Assembly: GCA_902768785.1 (NCBI GenBank)
Contig: CACXMM010000003.1
Span: 62,001 to 126,000 of the forward strand
Length of the DNA: 64,000 bases
Source of the DNA: an uncultured Prevotellaceae bacterium
Lineage (GTDB): Bacteria; Bacteroidota; Bacteroidia; Bacteroidales; Bacteroidaceae
Direction: 5' to 3'
Shown: positions 51,899-60,840 of the stretch, piece by piece
Layout of the letters: each line of letters opens with the position of its first letter
Numbering within the stretch: position 1 is the first letter of the stretch
Notes under the pieces: model-generated
What the model was told of the DNA's origin: nothing
Databases searched by the model: none
Seen by the model: the letters and a program-made list of their open reading frames with translations, nothing else
Made by a program: the position numbers and the translations under genes

Positions 51899-53380
51899 TT
51901 GTTAGTTAATTCGATAGTTTTCTGTGCTTTCTTCCTCGTGGTCCTAGTACCCTATTTCAGCATCCTCAGGAGTAGTTCGAGATGGCAGAACCTGTGGGTT
52001 CTTGCTGCCTCGTACTTCTTCTATGGGTATGCGGATTGGAGGATGACCATACTCTTATTAATTGCTACCATAACCTTCTATGTTTTGGGGTTGGCAATTA
52101 ATAAGGTTTCAAGATTTAAGTTTCAAGATTCAGGTAGATCATTACTCACTCCTAAAACATTAACTGCTTTAGGGGTTATTATCGGGGTAGGGATGCTGCT
52201 GTACTTCAAGTACATGAATTTCTTTATAGAGCAGTTTGCGGCGTTGCTCGGACTGATGGGATTGCATACCAACTGGAGCACATTCAATATCATCGTACCG
52301 ATTGGCATCAGCTTCTTTACATTCAAACTGATTGCATACGTGGTTGAGGTGTATAAGGGGAATATGGAGCCATGCAGGGACTTCGTGACGTTCGCTGCCT
52401 ATATCGCCTTCTTCCCAACCATCATGTCGGGACCGATTGACTCACCGAAGATGTTTATCCCTCAGTTGGAGAAACCACGTTGGTGGAACAACGAGATGGT
52501 CTTGGAAGGATTGAAGCGGGTGCTGTGGGGTATGTTCCTGAAGATGTGCATCGCGGATAAGATTTCTCCTTATACCGATTCGGTGTTCAATAACTACTAT
52601 CATCATAGTGGTATCACCATCATCTTAGCTTCGGTGCTTTATACCTTCCAGATATATACAGATTTCTGTGGCTATTCAGAGATGGCCATTGGTGTGTCAC
52701 AGGTGATGGGTATCAAAGTAACGGAGAACTTCCTTCGCCCGTATTTCGTAACGAACGTAGGAGATTTCTGGCGCAGGTGGCACATGTCGTTGATGAATTG
52801 GTTCCGCGACTATATCTATTTCCCGTTGGGAGGAAGTCGGTGCTCGAAGGCAAGGATGTACTGGAACACAATGGTGGTGTTCATGGTGAGCGGACTGTGG
52901 CACGGGGCCAACTGGACGTTCATTATCTGGGGAGCGTATCACGGGGTGCTGGTGTGCTTGTATAAAATGACGAGGAAGGAGGAAGGACGAAGGAGGAATA
53001 TTTCGAGGAGTGAGGAGTGTGGAGTGAGGAGTGAGAATAGTATTAAGCAATCCATATCGAAATATGGGGCGGTGTTGTTTGTGTTCGTATTGGTGACTAT
53101 CGGATGGATGGTGTTCAGGTGTGACACGTTCCAGCAGTTCTTTGGGATGTTGGGACGGTTCACGGCACCGGGTGGACTGTTCTTCTCATGGGCGCTTACG
53201 GCAATCCTGCCGATAGGTATTATGTTGTTCAAGGAACTGAAGGACGAGGAGGGGTGGAACATCCATCTGCTCCACTCGAAGAACCTGTATGTGCAGGCGG
53301 TATCCATCGCTCTCCTCATCGTGTACATCTTCTACACAGGCGAGCTAAACGGCGCCCAGTTCATCTACTTCCAATTTTAG
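51899..53380 (+). CDS. MBOAT-family O-acyltransferase (DltB/AlgI-like), TTG start
   Basis: The 493-aa membrane protein has many hydrophobic segments and the MBOAT core: YLAFFPTIMSGPI-like (FFPTIMSGPIDSPKMF), FWRRWHMSLMNWFRDYIYFP and SGLWHGANWTFIIWG with the catalytic His near residue 337. It moves acyl groups to extracytoplasmic glycans, normally with an SGNH partner, here at 53879. TTG at 51899 is the only plausible start. Two low-complexity stretches are present: NKVSRFKFQDSGRS (DNA about 52105-52140) and EEGRRRNISRSEECGVRSEN (52975-53040), the latter made of GGAGGAA and GAGTGAGGA words. Confidence 0.9.
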   Translation: MLVNSIVFCAFFLVVLVPYFSILRSSSRWQNLWVLAASYFFYGYADWRMTILLLIATITFYVLGLAINKVSRFKFQDSGRSLLTPKTLTALGVIIGVGMLLYFKYMNFFIEQFAALLGLMGLHTNWSTFNIIVPIGISFFTFKLIAYVVEVYKGNMEPCRDFVTFAAYIAFFPTIMSGPIDSPKMFIPQLEKPRWWNNEMVLEGLKRVLWGMFLKMCIADKISPYTDSVFNNYYHHSGITIILASVLYTFQIYTDFCGYSEMAIGVSQVMGIKVTENFLRPYFVTNVGDFWRRWHMSLMNWFRDYIYFPLGGSRCSKARMYWNTMVVFMVSGLWHGANWTFIIWGAYHGVLVCLYKMTRKEEGRRRNISRSEECGVRSENSIKQSISKYGAVLFVFVLVTIGWMVFRCDTFQQFFGMLGRFTAPGGLFFSWALTAILPIGIMLFKELKDEEGWNIHLLHSKNLYVQAVSIALLIVYIFYTGELNGAQFIYFQF

Positions 53381-53510
53381 TAAGCTCTCACAGAACAACT
53401 TTTTATAATAATCTCTCACAGATGTCACAGATGCCACAGATTTTTAAAAATACAACTGGCGGAAGAGCAGAATCTGTGTAATCTGTGCAATCTGTGAGCA
53501 ATTTTTAATT
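53381..53510. repeat. 9-nt repeats upstream of GxxExxY copy 2
   Basis: TCACAGATG/CCACAGATT units near 53402-53435, then AATCTGTGT-AATCTGTGC and AATCTGTGAG at 53471-53498. The latter triplet recurs right after the gene in direct orientation. Confidence 0.85.
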
Positions 53511-53882
53511 ATGACAATTAACGAAATATCTTACGAAATCCGTGGAGCAATCTTTGATGTGTATAACGAGCTTGGTCCTGGCCTTTTGGAATCTGTTTAT
53601 GAAGAGGCTCTTGTATATGAACTGCAAAGCCGAGGCTTAAAAGTAGATCGCCAAAGAATCGTACCTGTTGTTTATAAAGGCGTGGCTTTAAATACAGAAC
53701 TCCGTTTGGATTTATTGGTTGAAGATAAAGTCATCATAGAACTTAAGAGTGTTAAGGAATTGCAGGATATTCATTATAAACAAACTTTGACTTATTGCAA
53801 GTTACTTGATGTTCGATTAGGCATTCTTGTCAACTTTAATACAGATAGTATAATAGATAACATACGTAGAGTAGCAAATTGA
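53511..53882 (+). CDS. GxxExxY protein, copy 2
   Basis: A 123-aa protein with IRGAIFDVYNELGPGLLESV-Y (GLLESVY signature) and the nuclease-like core LRLDLLVEDKVIIELKSV. It lies between the MBOAT gene and its SGNH partner, which are normally adjacent. Direct copies of a 9-nt triplet flank it (53471-53498 and 53882-53910). The stop overlaps the next start codon. Confidence 0.87.
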   Translation: MTINEISYEIRGAIFDVYNELGPGLLESVYEEALVYELQSRGLKVDRQRIVPVVYKGVALNTELRLDLLVEDKVIIELKSVKELQDIHYKQTLTYCKLLDVRLGILVNFNTDSIIDNIRRVAN

Positions 53883-54796
53883 AATCTGTGAAATCTGTGC
53901 AATCTGTGAGAAAAATAATATTTATAGCTATCATTTTGGCAATTGTGCTCGGCGCGGATCTACTGATCGGTGCGGTCACGAAGAGTGCGATCGTGAACGT
54001 GAGGGATGTGGGTGTGAACCAGACGAATACGGTTCAGGCATTCTTCAAACGGAAGGCTGATCTGTTGATCCTTGGTCCCTCTACGGCGAACCACCACTTT
54101 GACTGTCAGATCCTGAAGGACTCCTTAGGTATGACCTGCTATAATGCGGGGCGTGACGGACAGAACATTATCTATAACGCCATGGTGCTGGATGCGTTCC
54201 TTACACGGTGTACACCCAAGATGGTGGTGGTGGATGTGGGCTCGTCATCGTTGTCGGATGTGTGGATGTCTGCCCTCAATGATTTCAATTGCTACTATGG
54301 AGTCCTGAAGCCGATAGATGACATCCTGGATTCCATTGGCACACCCATTGATAGAATCAAACGACTGTCAGGTATCTACCGTTATAACAAGACGTGGGAG
54401 TGGTTACTGAATGCAAAAATGGCGAAGGAGGTGGCTGACTTAGACGGCTACCGGCCGATGCCGGTGAATGCCGATACGCATTTTTCGGCAAAGGTGCAGC
54501 AGGAGAAGTTCCTGATTAATCAGAAATGCTTGCACTACCTGAATCATATTGTTCAGACTTGCCAGAAGAATAATATCCGGATGATTCTTACTCATTCACC
54601 CTCATTGATCATCGGTAAGGGGAACTTCATACCTGAGGTAAAAGCGTATGCGTCCAAGAAAGGATTGGAATTCTATAACTGGAATGGCGATTCGGTATAT
54701 ACGAATCATCCCGAACTGTTCTATGATATGACGCACCTGAATCAGGAAGGGGCGAAGGTGTTCACAAGGGATTTTATAAAGAAGGTAAAGGAGTGA
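53879..54796 (+). CDS. SGNH-like partner of the MBOAT acyltransferase, start codon inside a repeat
   Basis: A 305-aa protein with one N-terminal membrane segment (IIFIAIILAIVLGADLLIGA), then LLILGPSTANHHFDCQIL (block I with Ser), YNAGRDGQN (block II/III) and YDMTHLNQEGAKVF (D-x-x-H block V). It likely transfers acetyl groups outside the cytoplasm for the MBOAT. The first residues MKSVKSVQSVRK are translated from the 9-nt repeat. TTG at 53879 or in-frame GTGs at 53888, 53897 and 53906 are the only starts available before the membrane segment. Confidence 0.82.
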   Translation: MKSVKSVQSVRKIIFIAIILAIVLGADLLIGAVTKSAIVNVRDVGVNQTNTVQAFFKRKADLLILGPSTANHHFDCQILKDSLGMTCYNAGRDGQNIIYNAMVLDAFLTRCTPKMVVVDVGSSSLSDVWMSALNDFNCYYGVLKPIDDILDSIGTPIDRIKRLSGIYRYNKTWEWLLNAKMAKEVADLDGYRPMPVNADTHFSAKVQQEKFLINQKCLHYLNHIVQTCQKNNIRMILTHSPSLIIGKGNFIPEVKAYASKKGLEFYNWNGDSVYTNHPELFYDMTHLNQEGAKVFTRDFIKKVKE

Positions 54797-55400
54797 AACG
54801 CTTCTGTTGATAGCCTGGTAAACTGTTGATATTTCTCACAGATCCCTCAGATAACACAGATTTTTCAGCCTATACGGCTGTTGCCTTTTAAAACCTCACA
54901 CAGAAAGCACGGATACCACAGATATTTTTCAGCCTGTACGGCTGGGTTGTTGAACACGAATAGCACGAATTACTCGAATATAGCCTGTACGGCTAATGAT
55001 AGGGTCACACAGAAAGCACGAAACAGAAATGAGCCTGTACGGCTGAAAGATTTAAAGTCCCGCAGAAAACGCAGAGATTGCAGAAACGCCTGTACGGCTA
55101 ATGATAATCTCACACAGAAAGCACGGATACCACAGAAATTTTTCAGCCTGTACGGCTGGGGGGTGAACACGAATTACACGAATAGCACGAATAAGAGCCT
55201 GTACGGCTAAAGGGGAAAATCTGCAGGATCTGCGTAATCTGCATGCCAGAATAAATACTTAGATATGTTGGTTTAAGTCATGCAGATCTCGCAGATTTCG
55301 CAGATATATATTTATAACGGAATAAACAGAAATAAACGGAAGAACGGAAATTTCTGTGTGAGGTCATATTCGTGTTCGTCATAATCTTTTTGGATAATTC
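54797..55400. repeat. Repeat array (orientation B), seven palindromes
   Basis: AGCCTGTACGGCT-type near-palindromes at 54867, 54931, 54982, 55032, 55087, 55145 and 55196, spaced 50-64 nt. The intervals alternate between a CACAGATAC-type triplet and a CACGAATTA-type triplet. The end carries a GCAGATCTC, GCAGATTTC, GCAGATATA triplet (55282-55308). An apparent ORF across it is a by-product of the 9-nt period. Confidence 0.9.
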
Positions 55401-55432
55401 TTTGGAAGATTAGATAAAAGGTTGTATATTTG
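55401..55432 (+). promoter_or_regulatory. Promoter for ATPase gene 55501
   Basis: TTTG (55401-55404), 20 bp, TATATTTG (55425-55432), about 68 bp before the ATG. Confidence 0.8.
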
Positions 55433-55500
55433 CAGCGAAATAGCCATTTCGGAAATGGCTGTTGCGGAAGTTAAGGTTCAATATTACAACGATTTACAAC

Positions 55501-56820
55501 ATGAGATTCTACGACAGAGAACAAGAAATATCCTTCTTGAGAGAGACTCGGGACGCGGCAGAGAAGGTGGCTCGCTTTACAGTGGTGACCGGCCGGAGGC
55601 GTATCGGCAAGACTACGCTCATTAGGGAGGCTTACAAGGATGAGTCCTTTGTGTATTTCTTCGTGGCCAGGAAGGCGGAATCGGACTTGTGCGAGGCGTA
55701 TCAGGAGGAAATCAGTGAGAAGCTGGGCATCCCCACACTTGGCAGCAGCAGGCACTTCAGTGAGATATTCCGCTACTTGATGCAGCTGTCGCAGACCAAG
55801 AGCTTTACATTGGTGATAGACGAGTTCCAGGATTTTTTTCGGGTGAACAAGGCTGTATACAGCGAAATGCAGAACATCTGGGATGAGTATGAGAAAACAT
55901 CGAAGATTAATTTGGTGGTGTGCGGCAGTATCTACTCGCTCATGCAGAAAATATTCAAGAACAAGAAAGAGCCTCTGTATGGAAGGAATACCGCTGAATT
56001 GAGGGTGAAACCTTTCAAGCCTTCGGTGCTGAAGCAGATTATGGCGGATGCTAAGCCTGGCTACAGTAAGGAGGATCTGTTGGCCATGTTCACCTTTACG
56101 GGTGGTGTGGCTAAATACGTGGGTCAGCTGGTAGATGGTGGCGCTCTTGACAAGGATTCCATGATTCGGTACATCATCGGCCCCAATTCGACTTTCCTGA
56201 ACGAGGGTAAGAACAACCTGATAGAGGAGTTTGGCAAAGACTACGGCATCTATTTCTCCATTCTTTCGTGCATAGCCAGAGGTAAGAACACTCGCAGCGA
56301 GATTGAGGATGTGATAGGCAAGGAGGTTGGGGGATACCTGACCAACCTGACTGATGAGTATGAATTGATAAGCAAGCGACAGCCTCTGTTTGAGAAGAGT
56401 ACGAACAAGAATGTGCGCTATGAACTGGACGATGTGTTCTACAGTTTCTGGTTCCGCTTTGTCTTCAAGTACAACTATATCATTGAGATTGAAAACTATG
56501 GCAAGCTACAGGAGATCATCGGGCGCGACTACAGTACGTTCAGCGGACTGATGTTGGAACGGTATTTCCAACGTGTGGCGATGGAATCGGGTGAGTTTAC
56601 CCGTCTTGGCCGTTGGTGGGATAGACGGGGTGAAAACGAGATTGACATGATTGCTGAGGATGAGTTGAATGACCGCGTGGTATTCTACGAGATCAAACGC
56701 CAGGCAGAGGAAATTAGCATCGGTGTCCTGAAGCAGCGGGCAGAGGTGATGCTACAGGCGACTCACCAGTTCAAGAAGTATGATGTATCATACAAGGGAC
56801 TGTCGATGGAGGAGATGTAA
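55501..56820 (+). CDS. AAA ATPase of the ATPase_2/DUF234 type
   Basis: The start at 55501 (MRFYDREQEISFLRE) is the family's usual opening; the frame is open a little further up. The 439-aa protein has Walker A VVTGRRRIGKTTLIREA, Walker B FTLVIDEFQDFF, then VVCGSIYSLM, and a C-terminal DUF234 nuclease-like end (ENEIDMIAEDELNDRVVFYE, then IKRQ). Cellular role unknown. Isolated between repeat arrays with its own promoter. Confidence 0.88.
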   Translation: MRFYDREQEISFLRETRDAAEKVARFTVVTGRRRIGKTTLIREAYKDESFVYFFVARKAESDLCEAYQEEISEKLGIPTLGSSRHFSEIFRYLMQLSQTKSFTLVIDEFQDFFRVNKAVYSEMQNIWDEYEKTSKINLVVCGSIYSLMQKIFKNKKEPLYGRNTAELRVKPFKPSVLKQIMADAKPGYSKEDLLAMFTFTGGVAKYVGQLVDGGALDKDSMIRYIIGPNSTFLNEGKNNLIEEFGKDYGIYFSILSCIARGKNTRSEIEDVIGKEVGGYLTNLTDEYELISKRQPLFEKSTNKNVRYELDDVFYSFWFRFVFKYNYIIEIENYGKLQEIIGRDYSTFSGLMLERYFQRVAMESGEFTRLGRWWDRRGENEIDMIAEDELNDRVVFYEIKRQAEEISIGVLKQRAEVMLQATHQFKKYDVSYKGLSMEEM

Positions 56821-56829
56821 ATATAGACA

Positions 56830-57310
56830 AAAGTTTTTTTTAGACATAAAATATCTGCTGAATCTGCGTAATCTGCATGCGCAAATAAATACTATTTATA
56901 TGTGTTGTGTTCAAGTCATGCAGATCTCGCAGATTTAGCAGATATATAATCAGCCTGTACGGCTGGGGCCTTTTAAAATCTCACACAGATACCACAGATA
57001 CCACAGATATTTTTCAGCCTGTACGGCTGAAGGGGTTTTGAACACGGATTGCACGAATCGCACGGATGTAGCCTGTACGGCTCCTTTTACAATCTCACAC
57101 AGATACCACGGATATCACAGATGTTTTTCAGCCTGTACGGCTGAAGGGTTGGTGAACACGAATTGCACGAATGCGAATATAGCCTGTACGGCTAAAGGGG
57201 GTAATCTGCAAAATCTGCGTAATCTGCATGCCAAATAAATAAAAAAGAAACAAGTTCTTGGAGTTTATCGTCATGCGGATCTGACGGATTTAGCAGATAT
57301 ATCAGCCAAG
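56830..57310. repeat. Repeat array (orientation B), five palindromes
   Basis: Near-palindromes at 56952, 57016, 57070, 57130 and 57181, spaced 51-64 nt, with CACAGATAC and CACGAATTG triplets alternating. GCAGATCTC-type triplets lie at both ends (56921-56945, 57275-57300). Confidence 0.9.
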
Positions 57311-57411
57311 GCAGATAGTACTAAAAGGAGTAGATGATAAGTTTGCTTTCTTGCTAAATTCCGAAAATATTATAATAATTTTGGATTCAATTCCAAAAAT
57401 CTTAAAGAATA

Positions 57412-57443
57412 TTTGGAATTTCTCAATTATTTAGTTACTTTTG
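57412..57443 (+). promoter_or_regulatory. Promoter for ATPase gene 57469
   Basis: TTTG (57412-57415), 20 bp, TACTTTTG (57436-57443). Confidence 0.8.
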
Positions 57444-57468
57444 TCAACGAAAACAAATCAGTGATGTC

Positions 57469-58593
57469 ATGATACACAGAACGCTTGAGAATAAACTGAA
57501 GCAGTTGTTAGGTTCTCCCAAAGCAATCATAGTAATGGGAGCACGTCAAGTTGGCAAATCTACGTTATTACATGCTCTGTTCGATTCATACGATGATGTG
57601 ATATGGATGAATGGCGACGACCCCGATGTCCAGGAACTGTTTAATAAGATGACCTCTACTCGATTGAAGGCTATTGTTGGTAACAGACGATTTCTGGTAA
57701 TAGATGAGGCACAACGCATACAAGATATCGGAATGAAACTGAAATTAGTGACCGATCAAATAGTTGGTGTGCAGACCATAGCTACGGGGAGTAGTTCGTT
57801 TGAACTGGCTAGCAAAGTAAATGAACCCTTGACAGGACGGAAACGTGAATTTCGCATGTTCCCACTCACTTTCAGTGAGATGGTAGCCCATGCCAATCTG
57901 CTTGAAGAGATGCGGATGATACCCCATCGGATGGTTTTCGGCTACTATCCAGAAGTGGTGTGTAATCCAGGTGAAGAACATATTGTGTTGAAGGAACTGA
58001 CCAATCGCTATCTTTACCGTGACATCCTTTCGCTTGATGGCATTGGCAAACCAGAAAAGTTGTCAAAATTGCTACAAGCCTTAGCATATCAAATAGGAAA
58101 TCAAGTGAGTTACAATGAAATTGGAAAACTGATTGGTCTTGACTCCAAGACCGTTGAGCGCTATATTGATATTCTTGAGAAGTCATATATTGTATTTCGT
58201 CTTGGCAGTTTTAGTCGTAATCTTCGCAACGAACTGAAAAGCAGTCGAAAAGTGTTCTTTTGGGATTTGGGCATACGTAATGCCGTCATTGGAAATCTCT
58301 CACAGGTTGAAAGTCGTACGGATGTTGGAGCTTTATGGGAGAATTATTGCATTGCCGAGCGCATGAAACAACTCTATTATAATGACAGTATCTCTTTGTC
58401 ATGGTTTTGGCGTACTCAACAGCAAAAGGAAATAGACTATCTGGAAGACCGTAACGGACAAATTCATGCCTATGAGTTCAAGTGGAACGATCATAAGAGT
58501 ACCACTAAGTGTCCTGCTGCTTTCTCTGCTGCCTATCCATCCGCATCATTCCAAGTTGTAACTCCTCAAAGTGTCGATGCATTCCTTTTGTAA
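57469..58593 (+). CDS. AAA_14/DUF4143 ATPase
   Basis: A 374-aa protein with Walker A VMGARQVGKSTLLHAL, Walker B RFLVIDEAQRI, IATGSSSFELASKV and a DUF4143-like C-terminal half with a nuclease-like end (WFWRTQQQKEIDYLEDRNGQ, YEFKW). These ATPases are common in Bacteroidota accessory DNA; function is not established. Own promoter, arrays on both sides. Confidence 0.88.
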   Translation: MIHRTLENKLKQLLGSPKAIIVMGARQVGKSTLLHALFDSYDDVIWMNGDDPDVQELFNKMTSTRLKAIVGNRRFLVIDEAQRIQDIGMKLKLVTDQIVGVQTIATGSSSFELASKVNEPLTGRKREFRMFPLTFSEMVAHANLLEEMRMIPHRMVFGYYPEVVCNPGEEHIVLKELTNRYLYRDILSLDGIGKPEKLSKLLQALAYQIGNQVSYNEIGKLIGLDSKTVERYIDILEKSYIVFRLGSFSRNLRNELKSSRKVFFWDLGIRNAVIGNLSQVESRTDVGALWENYCIAERMKQLYYNDSISLSWFWRTQQQKEIDYLEDRNGQIHAYEFKWNDHKSTTKCPAAFSAAYPSASFQVVTPQSVDAFLL

Positions 58594-58790
58594 ATATACA
58601 TAAGAACATAAGTCATGCAGATCTCGCTGATTTAGCAGAAATATAATCAGCCTGTACGGCTGGGTTGTGGAACACGAATTACACGAATAGCACGAATACA
58701 GCCTGTACGGCTGTTGCCTTTTAAAATCTCACACAGAAAGCACGGATACCACAGATATTTTTCAGCCTGTACGGCTGTTCCTGAAATCCA
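58594..58790. repeat. Repeat array (orientation B), three palindromes
   Basis: Near-palindromes at 58649, 58700 and 58764 with GCAGATCTC, CACGAATTA and CACAGATAT groups between them. Confidence 0.85.
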
Positions 58791-58801
58791 TAGAGTTTTA
58801 A

Positions 58802-58830
58802 AATGGGGTATAAAAGTATATTATAGCCTT
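58802..58830 (+). promoter_or_regulatory. 29-bp motif shared upstream of two ATPase genes (copy 1)
   Basis: Starts AATGGGGTATAAAAGTATAT and ends ATAGCCTT. It matches 61069-61097 at 27 of 29 positions and lies 115 bp before the ATG at 58917. Function unknown. Confidence 0.5.
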
Positions 58831-58891
58831 TCCCTTTGTTAATTAAGATGAAATCATTGGGTGTTTATGGTTTTATTACGATTATAATTAT

Positions 58892-58899
58892 TATATTTG
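58892..58899 (+). promoter_or_regulatory. -7 box for ATPase gene 58917
   Basis: TATATTTG; the best -33 candidate (TATG, 58866-58869) is weak and 22 bp away. Confidence 0.55.
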
Positions 58900-58916
58900 C
58901 AATAAAATTTTAAGAT

Positions 58917-60056
58917 ATGCAGGCAACCCTTCTGAGGAACCCGTTCGTTGTGGGTAAATATATCTCTGATCACTATTTCTGCGATCGTGAGCAAGAGACA
59001 CAGTTTCTGACGAAACAGTTGGAAAACGGGCGCAATGTGGCACTGATTTCTTCACGACGTATTGGAAAGTCTGGCCTGATCCATCATCTTTTTAACCAGT
59101 CTGCTATCTGGGAACAATACTATGTGTTCTTCGTGGATCTCTATGCTACCAATTCATTGGCAGAACTGGTATATGCCCTGGGAAAGGAGATTTATGAACA
59201 GCTAAAACCCATCAAAACCCAATGGAAGGAAAAGTTCTTCCAGATAGTCAGTTCTTTCCGTGTGGGATTCAAGCTTGATGCAATGACAGGATCCCCAACC
59301 TTTGACATCGGACTGGGTGATATTCAGACACCTCTTACGACGCTTGATGAGATCTTCCAATATATTGACGAGGCTGACAAACCATGTATCATCGCGATTG
59401 ATGAATTTCAGCAGATTAGTGAGTATGCGGAAAAGAACGTGGAGGCTTTTTTACGGACAAAGATCCAGCAATGTAAGAAGGGACAGTTTATCTTTGCCGG
59501 GAGTAAGCGACACATGATGAGTCAGATGTTCCTGTCTTCTTCGAAGCCGTTCTACCAGAGTGCGATCACCATGGGGCTGGAGCCAATACCCATAAATACT
59601 TACACGCAGTTCGTAAAGGACCTTTTCGCCGAGTATAACAGGGATATAAAGGATGAGGTGGTTGAAACTGTGTGGAAACAGTACGATGGTTTTACCTGGT
59701 ATGTACAAATGATGATGAATGAACTCTTTGTACTAACTTCTGAGGGAGACACATGCACAACTGATTGTATCGCAACGGCATGGAAGAATGTGGTGTTATC
59801 TCAGGAGATGGGGTATCGTGAGACGATGAACCGTCTGGCACCGAAACAAAAGATCGTATTGCAAGCCATTGCCAAGGAGGGAAGGGCAAGGAATATTACT
59901 TCAGCGCAGTTTATCAAGAAGTATCATCTCAATTCTGCAAGTTCTGTGCAGGCTGCCGTGAAGTCGCTGTTGAAGAATGAAATGGTAACTTATGAAGAGG
60001 GTTGCTACCGCCTCTCCGATTTCTTCTTTGCGGAATGGCTGGCCAATGTGTTCTGA
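58917..60056 (+). CDS. AAA ATPase (ATPase_2-like)
   Basis: A 379-aa protein beginning LRNPFVVGKYISDHYFCDRE, with Walker A LISSRRIGKSGLIHHLF, Walker B PCIIAIDEFQQI and FIFAGSKRHMMSQMF. The C-terminal part is a winged-helix-like domain (ITSAQFIKKYHLNSASSVQA) that could bind DNA. Role unknown. Confidence 0.87.
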   Translation: MQATLLRNPFVVGKYISDHYFCDREQETQFLTKQLENGRNVALISSRRIGKSGLIHHLFNQSAIWEQYYVFFVDLYATNSLAELVYALGKEIYEQLKPIKTQWKEKFFQIVSSFRVGFKLDAMTGSPTFDIGLGDIQTPLTTLDEIFQYIDEADKPCIIAIDEFQQISEYAEKNVEAFLRTKIQQCKKGQFIFAGSKRHMMSQMFLSSSKPFYQSAITMGLEPIPINTYTQFVKDLFAEYNRDIKDEVVETVWKQYDGFTWYVQMMMNELFVLTSEGDTCTTDCIATAWKNVVLSQEMGYRETMNRLAPKQKIVLQAIAKEGRARNITSAQFIKKYHLNSASSVQAAVKSLLKNEMVTYEEGCYRLSDFFFAEWLANVF

Positions 60057-60059
60057 TTT

Positions 60060-60354
60060 CGCTAAGGTGCGTTTTTAAAGTCATGCAGATCTCGCAGATT
60101 TCGCAGATATATAATTCTATCATGGACAAAGTGAAAAATCTGCATAATCTGCGTAATCTGCATGCCCAAATAAATTCTTGTTGGAGTTTAAGTCATGCAG
60201 ATCTCGCAGATTTCGCAGATATATAATTCTATCATGGACAAAGTGAAAAATCTGCTGGATCTGCGTAATCTGCATGCTATAATAAATACATAGATTCTTG
60301 TTGGAGTTTAAGTCATGCAGATCTCGCTGATCTCGCAGATACAATACGATAAAT
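60060..60354. repeat. Tandem 112-120 bp repeat of 9-nt triplets before GxxExxY copy 3
   Basis: The unit beginning AGTCATGCAGATCTCGCAGA occurs at 60079, 60191 and (partial) 60311. Each holds a GCAGATCTC triplet, the constant TTCTATCATGGACAAAG, and an AATCTGCGT triplet followed by CTTGTTGGAGTTTA. Further copies are at 62,650-62,790. Confidence 0.9.
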
Positions 60355-60738
60355 ATGACAGAGAATCAGATATCATACAAAATAAGAGGAGCTATCTACA
60401 AAGTTTACAACACACTTGGCCCAGGACTGTTGGAAAGCGTGTATGAAGAGGCACTTACATACCAATTGAAAAAGGATGGGTGTAAGGTGGAACGCCAAGT
60501 GGTGGTACCTCTTTTCTATGACGGTCAACAGCTCGGAACGGATTTACGGATAGACTTGTTAGTTGATGATAAGGTAATTGTTGAGCTTAAGTCTGTTCTT
60601 GAAATGAAAGAGGTGTTTTTCAAGCAGACAAGGACATATCTGAAGCTGATGGGTATAAAGCTTGGTATCTTGGCGAATTTCACCACCGATGATATTAATG
60701 ATGGAATCTATCGAATTGTGAATGGGATGGATGATTGA
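60355..60738 (+). CDS. GxxExxY protein, copy 3
   Basis: A 127-aa protein, IRGAIYKVYNTLGPGLLESV-Y and LRIDLLVDDKVIVELKSV, close to copy 2. It is enclosed by direct copies of the same repeat unit: the segment CTTGTTGGAGTTTAAGTCAT with its GCAGATCTC triplet lies before it (60297-60345), and AATCTGCAT-AATCTGCGT plus the same segment follow the stop (60739-60830). Confidence 0.87.
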   Translation: MTENQISYKIRGAIYKVYNTLGPGLLESVYEEALTYQLKKDGCKVERQVVVPLFYDGQQLGTDLRIDLLVDDKVIVELKSVLEMKEVFFKQTRTYLKLMGIKLGILANFTTDDINDGIYRIVNGMDD

Positions 60739-60840
60739 ATCTGCATAATCTGCGTAATCTGCATGCCCAAATAAATACTTGTTGGAGTTTAAGTCATGCA
60801 GATTTCGCCGATTTAGCAGATATATATAACGGATGGAGAC
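60739..60840. repeat. 9-nt repeats downstream of GxxExxY copy 3
   Basis: AATCTGCAT, AATCTGCGT, AATCTGCAT units, then CTTGTTGGAGTTTAAGTCAT and a GCAGATTTC-type triplet, in the same orientation as upstream of the gene. Confidence 0.85.

Noticed and set aside
54881-55210. 109-aa plus-strand ORF
   Set aside because: It is an open frame across the repeat array, produced by the 9-nt period and lack of stops in the units; the product is repetitive and has no homologue I can recall.
54797-57300. CRISPR array
   Set aside because: The regular 50-64 nt spacing of a 13-nt palindrome looks CRISPR-like, but the intervals are themselves repeats of two or three types and not unique spacers, the repeat is too short, and no cas gene is in the window.
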